DNA of 60,000 nucleotides, taken from Tubiluchus corallicola (taxonomy: Eukaryota > Priapulida > Priapulimorpha > Priapulimorphida > Tubiluchidae). Position numbers and translations under genes: made by a program. Where the stretch lies: assembly GCA_030141605.1 (NCBI GenBank), contig JAQGDQ010000117.1:250001-310000 (forward strand), given 5' to 3'. This document shows, piece by piece, positions 11,851-26,046 of this stretch (position 1 is the first letter of the stretch; every line of letters begins with the position of its first letter). The notes beneath the pieces are model-generated. The model saw only the letters and a program-made list of their open reading frames with translations, did not search any database and had not been told where the DNA came from.

Positions 11851-12823
11851 AAAGGTGTAATATAATTATGAAGTAGGTTAAGAAAATCAACTGTTGACAT
11901 AAATTTATAAGGGAAGAAATTAAACTTGAAAGCAAAATAACTAAATAGGTTATGCAACAAAGAAGCATTAAAATAAAATGAAAAATATGAAATGATGACT
12001 AACAAAATACGTAAAGCATTTAACTAACTGATTAAAACATAAAACAAACTAGAAAAAAGTCAAACTAAAGGAAAATAATAAATCAGTGAAGGAAACAAAA
12101 TATGCATGATAAAATCAAACTAAATATAATGAAACGCAAATATGCAACAATGTTTAATCCAATTATGTTAAGCATAATGCCAAGGACTATGGAACACAAG
12201 AACTAGTGCAGAAAAATGGAGTAAACAAAATATGTAATGAAATATGAGTATGTGACAAAATAGACAATATGGCTCAAAAAATATAATAAAACAACTTAAT
12301 GATAACTGTGAAACAATGAGCAAAATAATTATAATAAAGTGAATACATATGTAGTGAGAAAAGCATAATATGCAAGCAAAAACATAAGTGGAGCAGGCAA
12401 AATTATAGAAAATTATGTACGAGAAAAAAATTTGTAGCTGCTGGATTTGTTTGAAGATTATCTAAGACCTATTTCAATCATACTTAGACCTATTTTATTG
12501 CGACCTATTGTATTTGCGACCTTTAGCTATACTGTTTTAGCTAATGTAATAATTAATAAAATTTTGGCTTTTATGTTTGCCTACTCTAAAACCAAGAGAT
12601 TGAAATTTCGCGCTTCAGTTGGGCGGCTGATTCGATAACTTACGTTCATTCGACACCCCTTCACATATATGTAGCAACTGAAAATTAATTATGTTATATT
12701 TATAGTTTGTTTTAATCCATTAGTATTACAGTTATAATATGTTTTCTAACATATGAAAAAACAAACGAATTCTAATTCTAAATTTTAATTGTAGTGATAA
12801 GTGCAATTTCAATCGCAAAATCA

Positions 12824-13005
12824 AATAATAATAATAATAATAATAATAATCTTTTATTTATCTTTTAACACACACAGTTACAATACAATTAATTTAGCAA
12901 CAAAAATGTGAAGAAAGGGCAGCGAAAGACCAATTGGTCATCTAGTCAGCTGCCCTTTGGTTAGTGATGAAATTTTTTTAAAGGCGCTATGCTACAGTTG
13001 TTTTC
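12824..13005 (-). mobile_element. 5'-truncated CR1/jockey-like LINE 3' end with (ATT)n tail
   Basis: An AAT microsatellite (12824-12850) abuts CTTTTATTTATCTTTTAACA. The following 150 bases are nearly identical to 35.86-36.00 kb, including GACCAATTGGTCATCTAGTC. Read on the minus strand, this is a LINE 3' UTR ending in an (ATT)n tail. Only the last 150-180 bases are present, the usual result of incomplete reverse transcription. Confidence 0.75.
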
Positions 13006-15349
13006 AAGTCCCGGTTTTAATTACAATTTTTCTGTGTATTTAGCTATACACGTACCGTATGTATCGGTTAATGACATAAATGATGATACTTACAGTATTT
13101 GTCTATTTTGAAGTCGAAAAAGTGGTTAGTGCTGGCTTTGCTACTTGCTAGTGTCACGGTGCCACTTTAACTAAAGTTATCCTACACGTGTTCTTGTGCC
13201 GACAAAAATCTACATCACGCGTTTATTAAAATGCTGCATCCGACAATATTTAACTATCATCCAATGAAGTGCACTTCGCTTTAACGATACAAACAAAAAA
13301 TCCATAGAGTAATTTTTCTCCCAAATTACCTAATGCCGTCTGCTAAGTCAACAAGTTAGTAAGAACTGTGCGTGCGCTTCACCAATGCTAAAGCAATGAA
13401 ACCTGTCATTCCTTTGGTGCCACACAGCCCAGCATCGTTTTCTTTATATTTAATGTCGTTGTGCCCTCTAGCGTGCAGTATAAAATTTACATGACAGACA
13501 ACCAGCCCGTAAAATGTATGATAGAACCGTCTTCTTTTTCATGTTTCCAATGCTCCCATAAAGTCGTTCCATATAACAGTGCAAAAAACATTACTTTTTC
13601 GCAGCGCCATTTTTGAAGGGGAGATTTTTTGAGCAATCTGCGTACAATAATCATAATGAGATCCAACAATATTGCAATTGGTTAGCTGGGTTTAATTTTT
13701 TTAGTTTTTTGAAACGTTGTTTTCCATTGTTTTTTATTTTTGAATAATTTTGGTACCTGGACTAGTCAATCATTACAAAACATGTTTTGATTTGACAAGT
13801 TTCAATATTAAGCAACCTAATTTTCAGCAGCCCATATCGTCACAGTCAAGCTTTAGTATTTATAAGTGTGATCCTAAGTAAAACGTTCGTTTTCATCATG
13901 AGTAATAAGTGTGACATTCTGTCAAGATAACATATTACCACTTTGGCAACCTTATAAAGTGAAAACCTTTAGCAAACTTGTGTCACATAGTTTGGTGGTA
14001 CATAACAAGTTGATATATACAAAGTAATGTTGCTGTGTATATTCAAGAGCAAATATTTGTCTGCATAAAAATGTAGTCTCAATAATTTCAATGGAATTTG
14101 GTAACTAGAATCTACGTAATAAATGATAATATAAATTACAGTAAAACAAGAACAAAATAAATTTAGTGATAATTTTATTATACATTATTTTCTCATAACA
14201 ATACAAATTTTTACTGCAAACTCAAATTTTTAACAACATAAACATAATCCAGAAAGTGCAGCAACTTGCTATTATATACATCTTGGTAAAAAACCATGAG
14301 ATTAGTATATTAAATGTAGCAACACAAAGTTATTTCAACATTACGTCAGCCATATTAATCTATCTGGAGCCAAACCACAATCGAAAAATAAAAAAATTCT
14401 TATTTCTATAAAGATTAATACAATGATTCTATGATTTCAATGTTTACATTCATTTTGAATTTTTACAATCACTTGCTGTCATTCTTGCAATAATAACTTT
14501 AGCAAAATCAATAACATCCTGATTACTTTCCATTAATTACTAGTACGTAAAATTAACACTAACATCCTAACAGAAATATTATACAATTTTAACAACAAAT
14601 GAGAACTTAGCTACTCTGTGTCCTACTTACCAAAATATTACTATCTATCTAAAGACCTTCAATGCTGATATAGAAAAACCAAAAAAAGTAAAGTTTGTGG
14701 TAGTTTTAACAGTGGCCAAACTTATTGATATCAGAAAAGTTGACATCAAAAAGTTTAGTTAGCAGTAACAGAAACTATCTCTAATTTTAAATTTTTTACG
14801 CTGTACTGTGACAGAAGCATGAAGCATTAATTTTAAACCTGTTGATCTCTATTATGGATCTCAGGTCACTCAGGGATGTAACAATGACATTTTTAGTTGT
14901 CCGTCCCATGGTTAAGCCCCCACTACTACAACACCATTTTAATAATAAGGGTGACTATAGTACATATGATCTATATTTTAACGTCTATGAATGAAAGAAG
15001 TTACAGTAGACCTTGCAACATTACAGTAATGGCACAATACAGTAGTCAAATCAGAGCAGTAATTTAGTGCTGTTCCTATACACATTTTATATGTAATGAC
15101 CTAGTACTTATGTTAATATAATAGTATGTTGTGCAACAATCAAAACACAAACATTTAATTTCACACTAAAATGTGCAGTTTTAATGATTTTCAAAATCAA
15201 CAATTTTCAATAACACTAAAGAACAATTGTTTTAAATCAAAATGTAAAAGCAACTTCTCAATAGTAGATTTCTAGCATGCAGAGTTCTTGTTATATACAT
15301 AAAGAGTCTGAAAACTAATACACTACAAACGAAAAGCTTACAATATATC

Positions 15350-18300
15350 TTATCTTGCAGAACGGCGATGCTTTTTTGTAATTGGTGTGAAACGGCCATA
15401 TTGTGCTTTGTCCGCCTCAATTTCTGATTGTCGTCGTAACACTTTTTCATTGTAACTTTTCATACGACGCATTTTAGCATCTAATTCAGACTCTCTAGAC
15501 CTCTCATGCTTGGACTTATTTGTACTTGTGTCATCATATTTTTTCTCTGAAATTCAAGTACTACATGTATATCAAGGAAGTCAAACTAAGACAACAATAT
15601 GCCTGCGCCTCTATTTTGATTTTAATTTAATTTTCACCACTCACTGTCACACATCATAAAAATTTGCTAAAATTTTTTACCGTTTTTACCCTGGTATCTA
15701 TTCCATTCTACGTTTTATAATAATGCACACATGTTTGCAAAAAGAGAATGTTCAATCATGAAGTAGCAATTAAATCTGTTCGCAAATGAATAAAGATAAA
15801 AAAGAAATGCAAATGATGTTCTTAATGACGAGATTCAGTTTAGCCCCTAAATAAGTCATAATAATATCATAGTCAATGCTATCATCGGTAATACTGGCAG
15901 TGGTTTCACACATTAGTAGTAAAGCTGATCAAACAAGCCCAATTTGGCAATCATCACAGCCATAAATGCAACAAAAGATAATCAAGTTAAACTAATTATC
16001 GCAACGAATTTTTTTCTAAATAGTGGCTTCACACAATGTTAACAAAAGGATGTCAAACGAACCACCAAGTTATTCGTAATAATAACATTCCTAACACTGC
16101 TTTAAAAAACACAACCCTGGCAAAAAATACAATACAGAAACACAGTACAACCTACTGGACTATTTTCAAAAATAAATTAATACTTAAGAGGTTATGCCTT
16201 GTCAAAACAGCACATGTAGGAAGAAGCGGGTGAATTTCTCTCAAGCTCATCCCATACTCTAAGACAGATTTTCATATAACATGAAAAATAATTGCAGCAA
16301 TTTTAATTATCAAAAATAATAATTACTGTTTTTAGCCAAACTTAACTCTGTGAGATGTAGCCTGTAGCAAATCTATCAAAGCATAACTTGTAGATTATGA
16401 CCTGAAAATTTCTGATTTTGCCTTTAGCAACACATACCAAAGAATATGCATCCTGTGTGGGCAAAACTAATCATAAATTAATGTTACTTAACTTCGCTAT
16501 GCACACATTAATTTGCCATACATCTGATATAAATATTAACAACTTGTGTGAAATTTAATTCATTTATGACAAACTGACATGCTATGATGCCAATAATACT
16601 ACCAATTTATAAAAAATAAAATCATATACATTCAGCATAGGAATGGCACCAAGGAAAACTAGGAAAACATACACATTCACTTCTTGTTAAAACTATAAAC
16701 ATGAAGGTTGTATCACAGTCTATATCAGTAAAATGAGATGTAAGGAAAAAATGGCCAATCTACAATGTGATGCACAATAATGAGGCACCAACTACTATGA
16801 ATGCACATCAACCATACACAGGAAAAAACATGTGCGTATCATTTATGTTACACAAAAATGCTTCGAAAACATAATTATACATTTTACGTCTTAACAACTA
16901 ACCAAACATAGTGTATCTTTGATTTCGTATAATGATAATTATTACATCACATACACTTATAGAACTTAAACACAAATATACAATGCAATAAATTAAATTT
17001 TGATTAGTGTCTTCTTCTCTTGATGATCTGCAAAAAATCTCACAAATATATAAAATACTCAAAAGCAACACATGAAGGCCAATAAGTATTCACTTTTTAA
17101 AAGTTTACATACTTTCTACATAAAACACAAAATTAAATATCCAAAAACTTATTTTAAACAAATGTTTGGCTTTTTCAAAGTTACTTTTTCAAACTGAGAA
17201 ATTAGCAAGAACATTAGGCACTTTATCAGGCCTGTATGTGCTACAACAACATCCAGGCTGTTGCTTTAAAGCTGTATACTATAATTCATGTTTTCCATAT
17301 GTTAATAATTAAGATATACCTTGTGTAGCATTTAAGGACTTGCTGGGAAAATGTCTACTATCAAAATAAAGTATAATCATATATGACTGATATTTTCTCC
17401 AATACTGAGGAGCACCAGTAATGTTTTGTCCTCTGCAAAGTGATGAAGTAACTGAGACAGAAAGAATGCAATGCTGCAAGTAAGTAAAACACTTGCTAAA
17501 TGCTGAAATTTCTTCCCCCTTTATCCATCCAGCCATACTTACTGTAATTGTATTACTGTTTAGACTTGGCAACCATTAAACCGGTTTTTTGAGCAGCAAA
17601 TTAGAAGTGGCAATATGTATTATAGTTGTACAATGTAAGTCATAAAAATTTGTTTGCTGCACACAGAAATAGTACAGATGAACTGGAATAATATCTGTAA
17701 AAAAAACTTTAAGCTACTTAAACTACAGACTGCTATAATTTAACAAATGTGTAGCAGGAGATCTGTAAACTGGAAAGCTGGTAGTGGAAACTCACTCATT
17801 AATTTAATCATTTATTTATCTAACTGCCCTTTTACAACTTATGGGCACAACGGGAAGAAAGTGACGCGCAGTATAGAAGTGCAACAAACTATGCTCGAAA
17901 ACATCATTAAATTGCATTAACAAGCACAAAATGTTTCACATATTAGCAGAAACTGATTACATTCATCAGCACCCCAAAATTTGACCGAAGGATGGTACCG
18001 TGACTAGAAATAATTAGCTACTGCAAATACCTGATCACAGTTGCAGTTGTTTTAATGACTAGAAATGCTTTGTGGCCATTTTAAAAGCTAGAAGTGTCTA
18101 GAAATTTTTAGATTACTTAAAAACTGTAATAAAAACTTACATCATTATAATAAATAGGCAACCATGTACCTTAAATGCCATTTTAATAGGTTTAAATAAT
18201 GCAAAGCCGAAATGTAAAAACCGCTACAAACATACCAGCCCGTACTACAGGAGTAAGAACTATCTAATAACAAAAAATTACCATCACGGCGCTTAGCAGG

Positions 18301-21300
18301 TCGTCTGAAATCATCACTAGAATCCGCTTGCCTACGTTTAACAGTTCCTAGCCTTGAGGACAAATCTTTCTTTGGTGAAAAGGGAATATCATCAGGCTCA
18401 CCTATACTACTACCTGAAGATATTGGAGAACCGAGTCTCTGTTGTATAGGAATGTGCGAGTGTCCTATAATAAAAAAGTATGAAAACTTTTGATTGCTTT
18501 AGAAATATCAAAAAAAAAATTGATAGCAACACATCAATGCTAGAAACATTTTTCCAAAGTATAAAGTGCAAGAAAACGTGATACCAATTATGCATTGCAC
18601 CAGAAAATCCACCCACCAAAACACAAGAAACACCCTATATACTGGCCCTGACAGAATCTAATAAATTTAAAAAAATCAGAATTTACTCTACTAAAGTGCT
18701 TAATAAAATGACATGGTATCAACCAATCAGAAGTCCAATAAATTCATAGTAAGCAAACAGCACATTTCAAGTTCGTATTGTGCAAGAAGGTTAAACAAAT
18801 CTAAGCTTAACGCAACAAAACTAAAGGCATCTTTGCTTGCACTAAGCCATGTAAATTCCATATATTTTATTATTACAGTGAAACTAGAGCTGCACGTATA
18901 AGTTCAAAATAATGCATTTGTAAATAACATTCGTAAAATTTAAAAATTCATAAAGCACAGAGAAGTGCTTAAGAAAATCTCGTTTTATTAGTTGACTTTA
19001 GTTAAAAGCGCTTCACAATTTACGAAGGACTGCTGTAAAGGAGAAACCTCTCCTTCTGGACAGGACAGCATGTAACCCACAACAAAAAGATTATTTTTAA
19101 CAGCTAAGCAGCTGATAGTGAAAAGAGGGTTAGAGTTCTGTCAAATCACTAATACAGATCTTTATGTAACAAATGACAACCATTTACCCACCAAATATTA
19201 TGAAGGAATGAATGCATAATTAAAAATAACCGCAGTTGTGGGTTCATTAATTATTAAGAGCTCAATAATACTGGTATTAATACTAAAATAAACATTCATT
19301 GGCTATGTGTTTTAAATTACAAAAAATTATCAAATTAATAATTGATTATTACTTTAGTATGAGCAAACTAATTCTTAGAAATGTTGTAATGATTGTTTGG
19401 TGGGTTAATAGGATTGGATTAAGACCAGGGGGTTAAATGATCTAGTGGTTTTGCAAGTCAAAGATTCCGGATTCAAATTCATACTTGCCCAGGACATTTT
19501 CACATTTTTTTCCAGCATCTTTCATTTCAAAAGTTCGATAATTATGAGAACTTTCATACCATAATTACCCATAATTTTGAAATTAGGATTATACATAATT
19601 AAGCAAAAAAATGTCATCTTACCTTTGGCAACTGATTTACTAAGCTTGTTATTAGATTTTCTGTCAGGCTTATAGTAATCACTGGCTAGTAAAACTACAC
19701 GATTAGATTTGTGCAGTTTTTTTGAAGCAGCGACTATCGAAGAAGGGGAAAGTTCATCACGAACAGGAGTAGAGTCATCTGCTGCACTATGGCCAGCATC
19801 TTCTGGAATGGCATTGTGTGCAGCATGAACAGCAACAACACTACTCATCACACTTCTTGCAACTGGGCTTCTACTTCTTGATAAATGTTCACGTCTCCTC
19901 TTATTCTCTTTCTGCAGCATTTGACGGTCGTGATTTCTAACTCTGGCTAATGAGTTTTGGTGCTGATCGTTTTCGTATGCTACTTTAGATTCTTTCTTAT
20001 TGCGACCGGTGTGTTGCATCCTCCATGGTGCAACTTCCTTCCCGCTATCATCTTCATCACTCCACGATCTACCCCGTTTTGGTTTTGTACGCTCATCTTC
20101 AGAGCTGTCCCATTCAGTTTTAGTTGTCTTTTTGCTTTCCGTGGGTTTCTTATCATAATAACCTTCAAAACATGTACAATTTCAGCTTCAGTCACATGGT
20201 TATTTCTACTACATAATTAAATATAAGTCAGAAGTTTCTAAAAAGTAGCAATGTTTAAGCCATTTAACCCAAAAAACAACAATGAATAAACTCATTTCAA
20301 AAAACAGCAAAAGAAATTTACTAGCCAAATTTACTTATGCTACCAATTAAAGTTTTGCAAGTGATTGATAGGTCCCACAGCAAAAGGAATCATTATCCAA
20401 GAAAGACAGCAATGCATTAATTACAGTGATTGAGAAACTGGAGCTTTGGATAATGCGGTATACCTAACAATTAGTAATTAAGACCAGAGCTCTGGATAAT
20501 GCGGTATCCCCAACAATTAGTAATTAAGACCAGTTTAAGACACCGTGAATTTAGGCCAATGCAATCGAAGACATGAATTACATCTTATGAAATAAATGAA
20601 ACAGGAGGTTACATGCATTGGTTTCTTGATAAAAATTGAAAATTAAGACAACAATGTTCCCATCAAAGAATAAAATCAAAGGTATCTTATGACGCACTTC
20701 ATAAACCTTTCCTAGAAACCTTATAAACTTGTTGCCTTACAAAAGCAAAATGGGGGACCAAAATACAGTGTATGTTATATCACAAAATATCACCCGTATG
20801 TAAATACATATGAATTTTGTGACAAAGATGAGGATTGAGTACAAAATTAAGTAATACCTTTTTCTTCAGATTTTTGCTTGGCTTTTAAATTCTTTTCTTT
20901 TTCCTTGTCCTTTGCCTTCCTTTCCTTTTTTAGTTTCTTCTTGTGCTTCTTGGCTGATGTATCTGCAATTCCTTTAAGGGATACCTTTTTGCTCATATCT
21001 ATATTGGCATGTTCTTCAAATTTTTTCTTTCGAGCTTCTAGAACACCTAAACATAAAACATATAATTAATATTTAAATTTATAATTTAAAAATTTCGTGT
21101 CATATTTATGAATTATAAAGCATATGCTAATATGAAAGGAATCACAAATCATCTAGTGATATAAAACTGGCTCTCTGATTTCAACTTCATTATCAATGCT
21201 CCAAGCAAGCGTACAAAAAGTTGTGATAAGCAACATAAATATTATGATTACAAAATGTGAGCAAAAACAACTTTTAATAGTAAAAGTGTGGAAAGTCACC

Positions 21301-24300
21301 ATAGTCATATGGTACATATAGGAATTACGTTATACCAGTTAAACAGACTTGAAATTAAGTGTGTCTATGTTATGTTGTTTAATAAATCATATTTATCACC
21401 TTATAATCAATTCCATGTTTAAGATCAGAAATTACAAGACAGATAATAGCTCAAAAGATGTGTATAATTGTGTATGTACTTTATACACAAGATCAATTAT
21501 ACAAATACACATGTACATAACCAAAATTCAAATAAACATCATGTTTAGTAGACTCTGGAAGGCTAGGAGTTTTTGCTTGGTTTAAGCATATCTTACCCTG
21601 AGTAGCTTCTGTCTTTTTTCGATCTTTCTCACCGAGGGCAGGTTTAGAATCTAAACACAAAATTTCATCAGTGAATACTTATTTATTCAGTTTAAAGGTA
21701 AATGTATTGCAAACAGCATTTTCTTAATGACCCATCATTCATGTTCTTTAATAATAATGCAATTAAACTAGTAAGTTCAATGGTGCCTTAAATCAAGTTA
21801 CACCAAATTTATATTTTCACAAGGTCTACGGGGCTTACAGAAACAGAAGTGTGTGCACAAAAATAAACCGCTGACAAATTAATTACGTTATTAATAGCCA
21901 ATTAGTTAGCATTGCTACACTACTGCACATCAATCACTGCTATTTCAAAAATACTTTCAAAATAGACTTTCAAAAAAGTTCTAATCATACCTTTCCTTTC
22001 ACTTGCTTTGGTTGGTTCTTTAGGCTTGAGTTTTGTTCTGAGATCAGGTAACTTTTCCACTGGTGACTTCGAGCGGTGCATGCATCCATGAGATTCTAAA
22101 ATATTAGACTGAGATTTTCTAACAGGGCCATCTGATAGCTGTGATTGCGAAACTTTACCTTTATCGACCCCAGATGGCGATAATGACCGATGACGAACCT
22201 CACGCACTTTAATATGGTAAGCCAGGGAAGGCAGTTTGCCAGTGTTAGGTGAACGATAACGTTCTGCTCGCGAATGTTTATCACAGCGCTGTATTTTATC
22301 ATCTTTAGTGTCACTAGAATAAGTCATTTTTCTCTCAATCTGTTCGGTCACATATAATTTTGGTTTAATGTCAGATAAAAGTGAAGAATTCTCTATGGTT
22401 TTTGACTTACTGGTATTAGCAATTTTATCACAGCTGTTTGCTAAAGAAGTTCTTTCTATAGTTCGTCGCTCCTGCAAGTGATTCGCTTGAAAGTCAATTT
22501 TTTTGCTTTCCTGAACCCTTTCTAAACAACTTTTTGAACTTGTTTCATTGTGTTTCTGATTTTCATCATCTTTTTTTATTAATACTTCATCTGGATGCTC
22601 CTCTTGTTCGGGCTCATACACCTCCATGCGTCTTCCGTCTTCCGCTGCTTCCTGTTCATTATCACTACTACTACTTGAAGAATCAGAACTGTAATCATCA
22701 TCACTGTCTGAATCTTCATAGCGGGTAAACTTATCTGAAAATAAAATTTATGTTACAAGAAATGATATTAAGGTTAAATTCAGCAAAAAATTCATTTGTT
22801 TGTAATCATACAAGTTATAAATGCAAATGAATATAAGAACTTGTAAATAAAATGCAATCATCATAGCAGCCACTCATTTAAAGACAACATATTATAATAT
22901 TAAACAGAAAATAGGATAAAAAGAGTGTCATAATTATGATCACGATTAAGAAAGAATACAAGATGGAAAAGAATATAGGTCAACTAAATTACTCATTATA
23001 CGGCAACAAAGGCAGGCGGGCAGCAGCAAGTACACTTAGTACAGTCGTAACATATTATTGTTGTCTGATTGTGATGTCATTTGAGAAGTAAGCAGAAGGC
23101 AGACTGTTATTGTTTACAAAAATTAGTAAACATTTAAAAGGACTAAACGAAATGCTCCTGTTTACACATGTAAACGTGACAGCCTTAATGCTTATAACAG
23201 AAACCTCTAGCAATTCGCAGTACTATACTTTGTACCACATAAATGCATAGTCAAACATATCACCAATGCCACAAAAATCTAGCAAGTCCATTCCTTATGG
23301 GATAATTCAAACTAAACAAAAATTTTTGTTTTTAAACATTGAGCTGGTGATAGCTTACCCTTTGGCCTAGGTGGTGTAGCTGGCTGTGACAAAGGGGCAG
23401 ATATGCTAAGACTCAAATTAGCAAAGTTTATAGGTTTTTTAACAGTTGTCTGTCTCTCAGCTTCTGGTGGGGCCACACTAATGACTAGCAGATTGCCTTT
23501 CCGTTCAACAAATGGCTGTCCAGAAGCAGCTGCACTTACGGATGCTGACCGATTAGGAGACTGGCTAACATCACTGATTACATGCGGTGAGCTCTAGGAA
23601 CAAAATAACATAAGGTAGCCAATTACAAATAATAGTTTATTGTCTTTGCATAATTTGACCAACCTTTCCAACAGGCTTACTTTATAATTGAAAGTAAAAT
23701 CAAAGCTTAGTTGCTGCAGCTTCAGTTACTTAAGCAAAGATAAATAATTTGTAGCACAAATATACTGACCCAGTAATCATTATTTATGATCTTTATTCAT
23801 AATAGTCATGCTCATTAAATTTATTAATGTAAAATTCAGTTACAACACTCAATACTCACTCGTCCAACGTCAAATTTCTTTGTTCTTAATGCAGCATCTC
23901 GTAAAGCTCGCAGGTCATCTTCTTCATCAGTCTGAGCACTATCACTTTCTTGCGATTTTTCATTTTTCTGCAAAAAGGAAACTGTATGACTCTGACAGCA
24001 CTCTGACTGATAACACAGCTAAAAGCTATAAAATTTTATATTCTGAGTGTTTATCTATCAAAAATAAGAAATAATTGAGGATTTTAGATAAGTTGCTTAG
24101 TGCTTACTAGTACACTACAAATAGTTCCATATGAGAGTACAAATGCATGCTGCCAAACAATAAATTAATCCTCAAATCTAGCAGCACTATCTGCAAAATA
24201 CCATTAGTTAATGCAAATGGTCTGCAAGCCTTGGTGTTTTTGTCCATTGGCCATCAGATAGCTTTTTCCACCTTAAGTTTTTAGTTCCACAAGCACGCAC

Positions 24301-25607
24301 ACGTGTCAAGCACACATGCGCACAAACTACCATTTGACGTGTTGGAAAAAAACTTGCAAAACATATCGAATTAGCAATAGCCAATAAACATCAAATTTGG
24401 AAATTGTACAATCTAGCATATGGTACTACAAAACATAGAGCAAAGCCAGCAGATATAAGGCGTCAGCTCGAATAGGGTATAGTCGTATAGAACTACTGTG
24501 CATAACTTGTATTTGCATCTCACCTATGATATTCAATCCAAGTATTATAAAAATTAAATAGTTGCTCTTTATGTTTTAATGCTCTCGGGCTAGATGAAAC
24601 AGTGAAAGCTTGTCACGAAAATGTGCTACTGCTGCAGACAGCTTGCCTCTAGTTTTTTTTCCAATATACTTATTTTTACCGTAGTAACTATACCAACAAT
24701 TACCATGATCAACTTACTAAACAAATAAAACTTTTGTAAAAACTTTATTATTAAAATTCTTGCACAAATAACTTTATAAGAAATTCTGCAGCTAACAATT
24801 TAACTTCACTTAACTGGAAATTGTGAAAGCAGTTATAAAAATGTATCAATATGATAATTTAATTTGCACTTGCTGTTGTAACAATACCTATTATATTACT
24901 TTTTACTACCACAAGAAAATTAAGCACACAACTTACAGCATTAGCTAATGTTGCAAGAGCACGTAATCGCAATTTTTCAACATCTAAATCATCGACCGAG
25001 GAGTCCTGCAAGTGAAATAATCAAAGAACATTTAATCAAAATACAGGCGAGAAACCTCTTATTCTAATATCAGTTAGGTAGGAGAGTAAACCAACAGCAA
25101 ATAACTGGACAAGGTTCTTTTTGGCAAACTACTCAGTGGATGAGTGCTGGCGCGGAGACGGAAATCACTGTTTACTCACCACGAAGGTGAGGAACGAAAT
25201 TATAATGTTAGTACACGCATTTGGTAATTCAATTTAAACACATTAGTTTCTGTTTAAGATTTTCTTGAAATATTGCCGAAATGCACCTACGCCGCAATTA
25301 CGCATTTCAGTAATCCAGAAACATTGCCGAAAAGCGCTTGAACTTTAATTACGCGTTTCAGTAATCCACTATCAGTCAATTTCGACAATCTGTCAAAACT
25401 ATCAAATTCTACTAATCGTGCTAAAAAACCATCACCACAACATAAGGAACTCAAAACACAACGGCTATCTTGTTAGATGACATAAATCTGAGGAAAACGC
25501 ACAGACGTGCGCGAAGAAACATTTTTAATAATAAATTAAAGTGTTTTTCAGCCGTTGAAACTTTTATTGGAGGGTTATTGTAATAAACGTACTTGTCCGG
25601 TCGCCAT
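15350..25607 (-). CDS. Lys/Ser/Arg-rich, probably nuclear protein of unknown function (777 aa, 10 exons)
   Basis: The exons on the minus strand are 25593-25607, 24937-25005, 23860-23967, 23359-23593, 21991-22734, 21597-21650, 20858-21046, 19623-20162, 18282-18464 and 15350-15546. All junctions are in phase (mostly phase 1) with GT-AG borders, giving 777 residues. An in-frame TGA lies one codon before the initiating MATGQ. The N-terminus has two related Leu-rich helices (EKLRLRALATLAN, and DLRALRDAALRTKK at about 49-62). Next come a Pro/Ser segment, an acidic Ser run near 145-165 (SDSDDDYSSDSSSSSSD), a long basic/Ser region, GVLEARKKKFE leading into a Lys-rich run, an SR-like segment (RRREHLSRSRSPVARS) and KRRxxxx basic clusters. 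It ends in KKHRRSAR. Composition and NLS-like clusters point to a nuclear, perhaps RNA-processing or chromatin protein (inference). I do not recognise the family. Confidence 0.85.
15547..18281 (-). other. 2.7-kb last intron of the Lys/Ser/Arg-rich gene
   Basis: Exon 9 ends with GATG before GTAATT, and exon 10 starts after TTTCAG; both fit phase 1. Nothing inside shows a supported exon. The DNA is AT-rich, and a segment at about 17.81-17.88 kb (ATTTATTTATCTAACTGCCC) loosely recalls LINE 3' ends seen elsewhere in the window. Open frames in it lack splice support. Confidence 0.5.
19405..19560 (+). mobile_element. tRNA-derived SINE-like element, copy 2
   Basis: An A-box-like motif, TGATCTAGTGG (about 19438), is followed some 37 bases later by a B-box-like motif, GGATTCAAATTC (about 19480), the spacing of a tRNA promoter. 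The downstream body (ACTTG, then TTTCAAAAGTTCGATAATTA) matches the copy at 9.4-9.53 kb. It lies in intron 8 of the minus-strand gene, antisense to it, just beyond the exon 8 donor. Confidence 0.6.
20441..20533. repeat. 46-bp unit tandemly duplicated
   Basis: GAGCTTTGGATAATGCGGTA at 20441 and GAGCTCTGGATAATGCGGTA at 20487 begin two units that both end AATTAAGACCAG. They differ at only about three positions, so the duplication is recent. It is intronic. Confidence 0.9.
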
Positions 25608-26046
25608 TTTTCATTATTGCATTTTTATTTTTCGCCGAGAGATGGCAAACTTCTTGTATACTGCCACTACGACTGTCACAAGTTTCGAAGGAACTATGAT
25701 TACAGTTTAGTACAATCATTGTCCTTCACCATTCTCACCCTCAGTTCAAGTCAGTTGTACTCAGCAGTCAGCAGAACTGACATATAATTATCATAATTAT
25801 TATTAATCATTAATAACAAGAAAAACAAGAATCGTTTTATCCTTTCACATGCATGAACATTGACAGTATTCCTGTGATTCCACTAGATCCACTTCATCAA
25901 TAAATGAGCAAACTCTTCTTAGTTTGCAAGATCAAATTTTACTATACTTTGTGTTCATACTTTCATGTTTCTTATGTATTGACGACTTCTTTTTAATTCT
26001 GCTCTTCACCAATTTGTTTGCGCGTCACCATAATTATTTCAACATA

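Larger units (their letters stand above)
10414..15349. other. Intergenic region between two minus-strand genes
   Basis: No exon with supported splice sites was found. Retroelement 3' ends lie near 11.64-11.85 and 12.82-13.00 kb, and an inverted repeat at 11.52-11.63 kb. The stretch 11.88-12.43 kb is A-rich low-complexity DNA with recurring AAAATATG-like words. The promoter of the coiled-coil gene and the 3' end of the next gene must lie here, but I see no decisive motif for either. Confidence 0.5.

Noticed and set aside
12824-12850. Possible CRISPR-like or satellite array from regular AAT repeats
   Set aside because: It is a simple microsatellite forming a LINE tail; there are no spacers.
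19957-20220. Plus-strand frame of 87 codons
   Set aside because: It is antisense to exon 8 of the Lys/Ser/Arg-rich gene, which has splice sites and phase support.
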